Shown: positions 62,828 to 64,000 of the stretch, piece after piece
Position numbering within the stretch: the stretch's first letter is position 1
Layout of the letters: every line of letters starts with the position of its first letter
DNA from: Marinobacter lipolyticus SM19
GTDB taxonomy: Bacteria; Pseudomonadota; Gammaproteobacteria; Pseudomonadales; Oleiphilaceae
Assembly (NCBI RefSeq): GCF_000397065.2
Contig: NZ_KE007327.1
Location: 209,919-273,918 of the forward strand
Direction of reading: 5' to 3'
Length of the DNA stretch: 64,000 nucleotides
Notes under the pieces: generated by a model
The model's database searches: none
The model's input: the letters and a program-made list of their open reading frames with translations, nothing else
What the model was told of the DNA's origin: nothing
Translations under genes and position numbers: made by a program

Positions 62828-63343
62828 TCAACCGGGTGAGATTGGCTCCCGGGAAAGTGGAGGCAGTGGGCGCAGATTGTTGTCAGGGCATTGTTTTCTC
62901 AGGTCGACAAGGCTCTGACCGTTGGGCAAGGCCAGATCTGCCTTCAGGTCCAGCAGCGGTTGCAATACAAAGTCGCGGTTGGGCAGTTCCGGGTGGGGAA
63001 CGGTCAGGCGTTCGCTGCAGATGGTGTCATCGCCATACATCAGCAAATCCAGATCGAGAGTTCTTGGCCCCCAATGCTGCTTTCTTTCCCGGCCATGGTG
63101 CTGCTCGATCTCTTGCAGGTGGTCGAGCAGTTGCAGCGGAGTGAGCCGGGTCTGCAACCAAACTGCACCATTGACGAAGTCGGGCTGATCCTGAGGGCCA
63201 ACGGGGCGGCTGCTGTAGAACGTCGACTGCGCCACCAGTGTGGTGTCCGGCAAGGCTGCCAGTTCAGCCACGGCCCGGGCAAGCTGGGCGGTTGGGTCCG
63301 CCAGGTTGCTGCCAAGACCGATAAAGGCGTCCGTCGTTGCCAT
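62828..63343 (-). CDS. folK: 2-amino-4-hydroxy-6-hydroxymethyldihydropteridine pyrophosphokinase FolK
   Basis: Canonical HPPK of 171 residues: FIGLGSNLADP, FYSSRPVGPQDQPDFVNGAV, and the complete WGPRTLDLDLLMYGDD catalytic loop, then TVPHPELPNRDFVLQPL. The ATG is used; an in-frame extension upstream runs through the end of pcnB. It starts two bases after the pcnB stop, the usual pcnB-folK-panB-panC order of gammaproteobacteria. Confidence 0.96.
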   Translation of the reverse strand: MATTDAFIGLGSNLADPTAQLARAVAELAALPDTTLVAQSTFYSSRPVGPQDQPDFVNGAVWLQTRLTPLQLLDHLQEIEQHHGRERKQHWGPRTLDLDLLMYGDDTICSERLTVPHPELPNRDFVLQPLLDLKADLALPNGQSLVDLRKQCPDNNLRPLPPLSREPISPG

Positions 63344-63345
63344 AT

Positions 63346-64000
63346 TCAGTTCCGATTGGCTGGCTTGCGCTTGCGCTTGCGTTTTTTCGGCACATCCGCG
63401 CTCAGCTCGCTGAGCATACGCTCCTGGCCCCGCTCGTCCGTCGCCTGGAAGTCGGTCCACCACTGGCCCAGCCCGGGTTCGATCTCGCCTGCGGATTCGC
63501 GCACCAGCAGGAAATCGTAAGCCGCGCGGAATCGCGGGTGCGACATCGCCATAAAGGCACGTTTGCCCTGACGGCGGGGCAGGCGCATCTGCATTTCCCA
63601 GATCTCTTTCATCGGACCGGAGAAGCGCTTCGGGATCGAGGTGGCCTGAACCTGACGGCCAATAACCTTGGCAATCGCCCCATGCAGGGCTGGTTGAACC
63701 GGGTCGCCGTTATCCTGCCGATGTCGCCATTCCGCCTGCAGTGCGGGCCAGAGCATCGCCGCGAACAGGAAATAGGGCGTGACGGACTTGCCCTTGGCAA
63801 TGCGGGCATCGGTGTTACGCAGGGCCTGGCGAATCAATTCATCGGGCTCGCCATTATCCAGTGCTCTGACGGTTTCGGGAAACAGCGGAGCCAGCAGATT
63901 GTACTTTCTAAGCAAATCATAGGTGGCTTCGCCGTACCCGGCAGAAAACAGTTTGAGGACTTCCTCGAATAACCGTGCGGGTGGGATGTGTGTCAACAGC
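63346..64000 (-). CDS. pcnB: Poly(A) polymerase I PcnB (N-terminal part outside window)
   Basis: Only the last 218 codons are visible. They match the C-terminal half of PcnB, which adds poly(A) tails to mRNA and sRNA 3' ends and marks them for decay: IPPARLFEEVLKLFSAGYGE, the arginine-rich RNA-binding region with FSGPMKEIWEMQMRLPRRQG, and a very basic tail KKRKRKRKPANRN. The catalytic nucleotidyltransferase domain is beyond the window edge. The tail is encoded by a GCGCTT-type micro-repeat. It is followed by folK with two bases between. Confidence 0.94.
   Translation of the reverse strand, partial: LLTHIPPARLFEEVLKLFSAGYGEATYDLLRKYNLLAPLFPETVRALDNGEPDELIRQALRNTDARIAKGKSVTPYFLFAAMLWPALQAEWRHRQDNGDPVQPALHGAIAKVIGRQVQATSIPKRFSGPMKEIWEMQMRLPRRQGKRAFMAMSHPRFRAAYDFLLVRESAGEIEPGLGQWWTDFQATDERGQERMLSELSADVPKKRKRKRKPANRN

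Noticed and set aside
63346..63400. A GCGCTT micro-repeat as a phase-variation tract
   Set aside because: It encodes the basic KRKRKRK tail common in PcnB, and the repeat unit is in frame and short, so coding constraint explains it.

Overview
The window is a chromosomal segment of a free-living gammaproteobacterium, most likely Marinobacter or a close relative. Gene order follows Pseudomonas in several blocks: amtB-glnK-ubiK-comM, hemW-rdgB-metW-metX-yggT-proC-yggS-pilT-pilU, pyrE/crc-rph-yicC-gmk-rpoZ-spoT-ridA-oxyR-recG, and rpoD-dnaG-rpsU/tsaD-plsY-folB-folK. Crc, FadL-family porins and a probable alkane-uptake locus of the aupAB type fit a marine hydrocarbon-degrading genus. G+C is moderately high, and most coding sequence has long antisense shadow frames. 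The genus is inferred from these traits, not from a database search.

Layout. 1-1.7 kb: amtB (3' end just outside) and glnK, with a sigma-54 promoter and an NtrC-like site upstream. 2-5 kb: ubiK, comM, trmB and a small membrane protein. 5-9.2 kb: a tightly overlapping minus-strand operon metX-metW-DUF4426-rdgB-hemW-membrane protein. 9.3-13.8 kb: a dynamin-like GTPase, then yggS-proC-yggT. 13.9-18.1 kb: pilT and pilU retraction ATPases, a FadL-family porin and an unknown protein. 18.3-22.8 kb: polA, a DUF2782 protein, a phasin-like protein and a DUF4124 protein. 22.8-35.6 kb: pyrimidine, RNA-processing and stress genes ending in oxyR-recG and an HDOD protein.

36-50.7 kb is the most accessory-looking part. 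It holds a molybdopterin oxidoreductase with a DUF2489 membrane protein, two giant Ig-fold lipoproteins around a FadL-like porin (aupAB-like), a PEP-CTERM surface protein, and an acyl-CoA dehydrogenase paired with a PAS-GGDEF diguanylate cyclase. 50.7-52.2 kb is a small patch of short unknown genes and palindromes next to tRNA-Ile(CAU). 52.3-64 kb returns to core genes: rpoD-dnaG-rpsU (the macromolecular synthesis operon), tsaD, plsY, folB-folK, then pcnB-folK-panB-panC-pgi.

Many genes fit a lipid, alkane and surface lifestyle: porins and lipoproteins for hydrophobic uptake, an acyl-CoA dehydrogenase tied to c-di-GMP signalling, twitching-motility motors and a PEP-CTERM protein. No CRISPR array, rRNA, intact insertion sequence or prophage was seen. 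The most interesting candidates are the aupAB-like locus with its extra AupB paralogue, the long inverted repeats at 12.15 and 24.34 kb, and the small lysine-rich genes at 51.1-51.5 kb.
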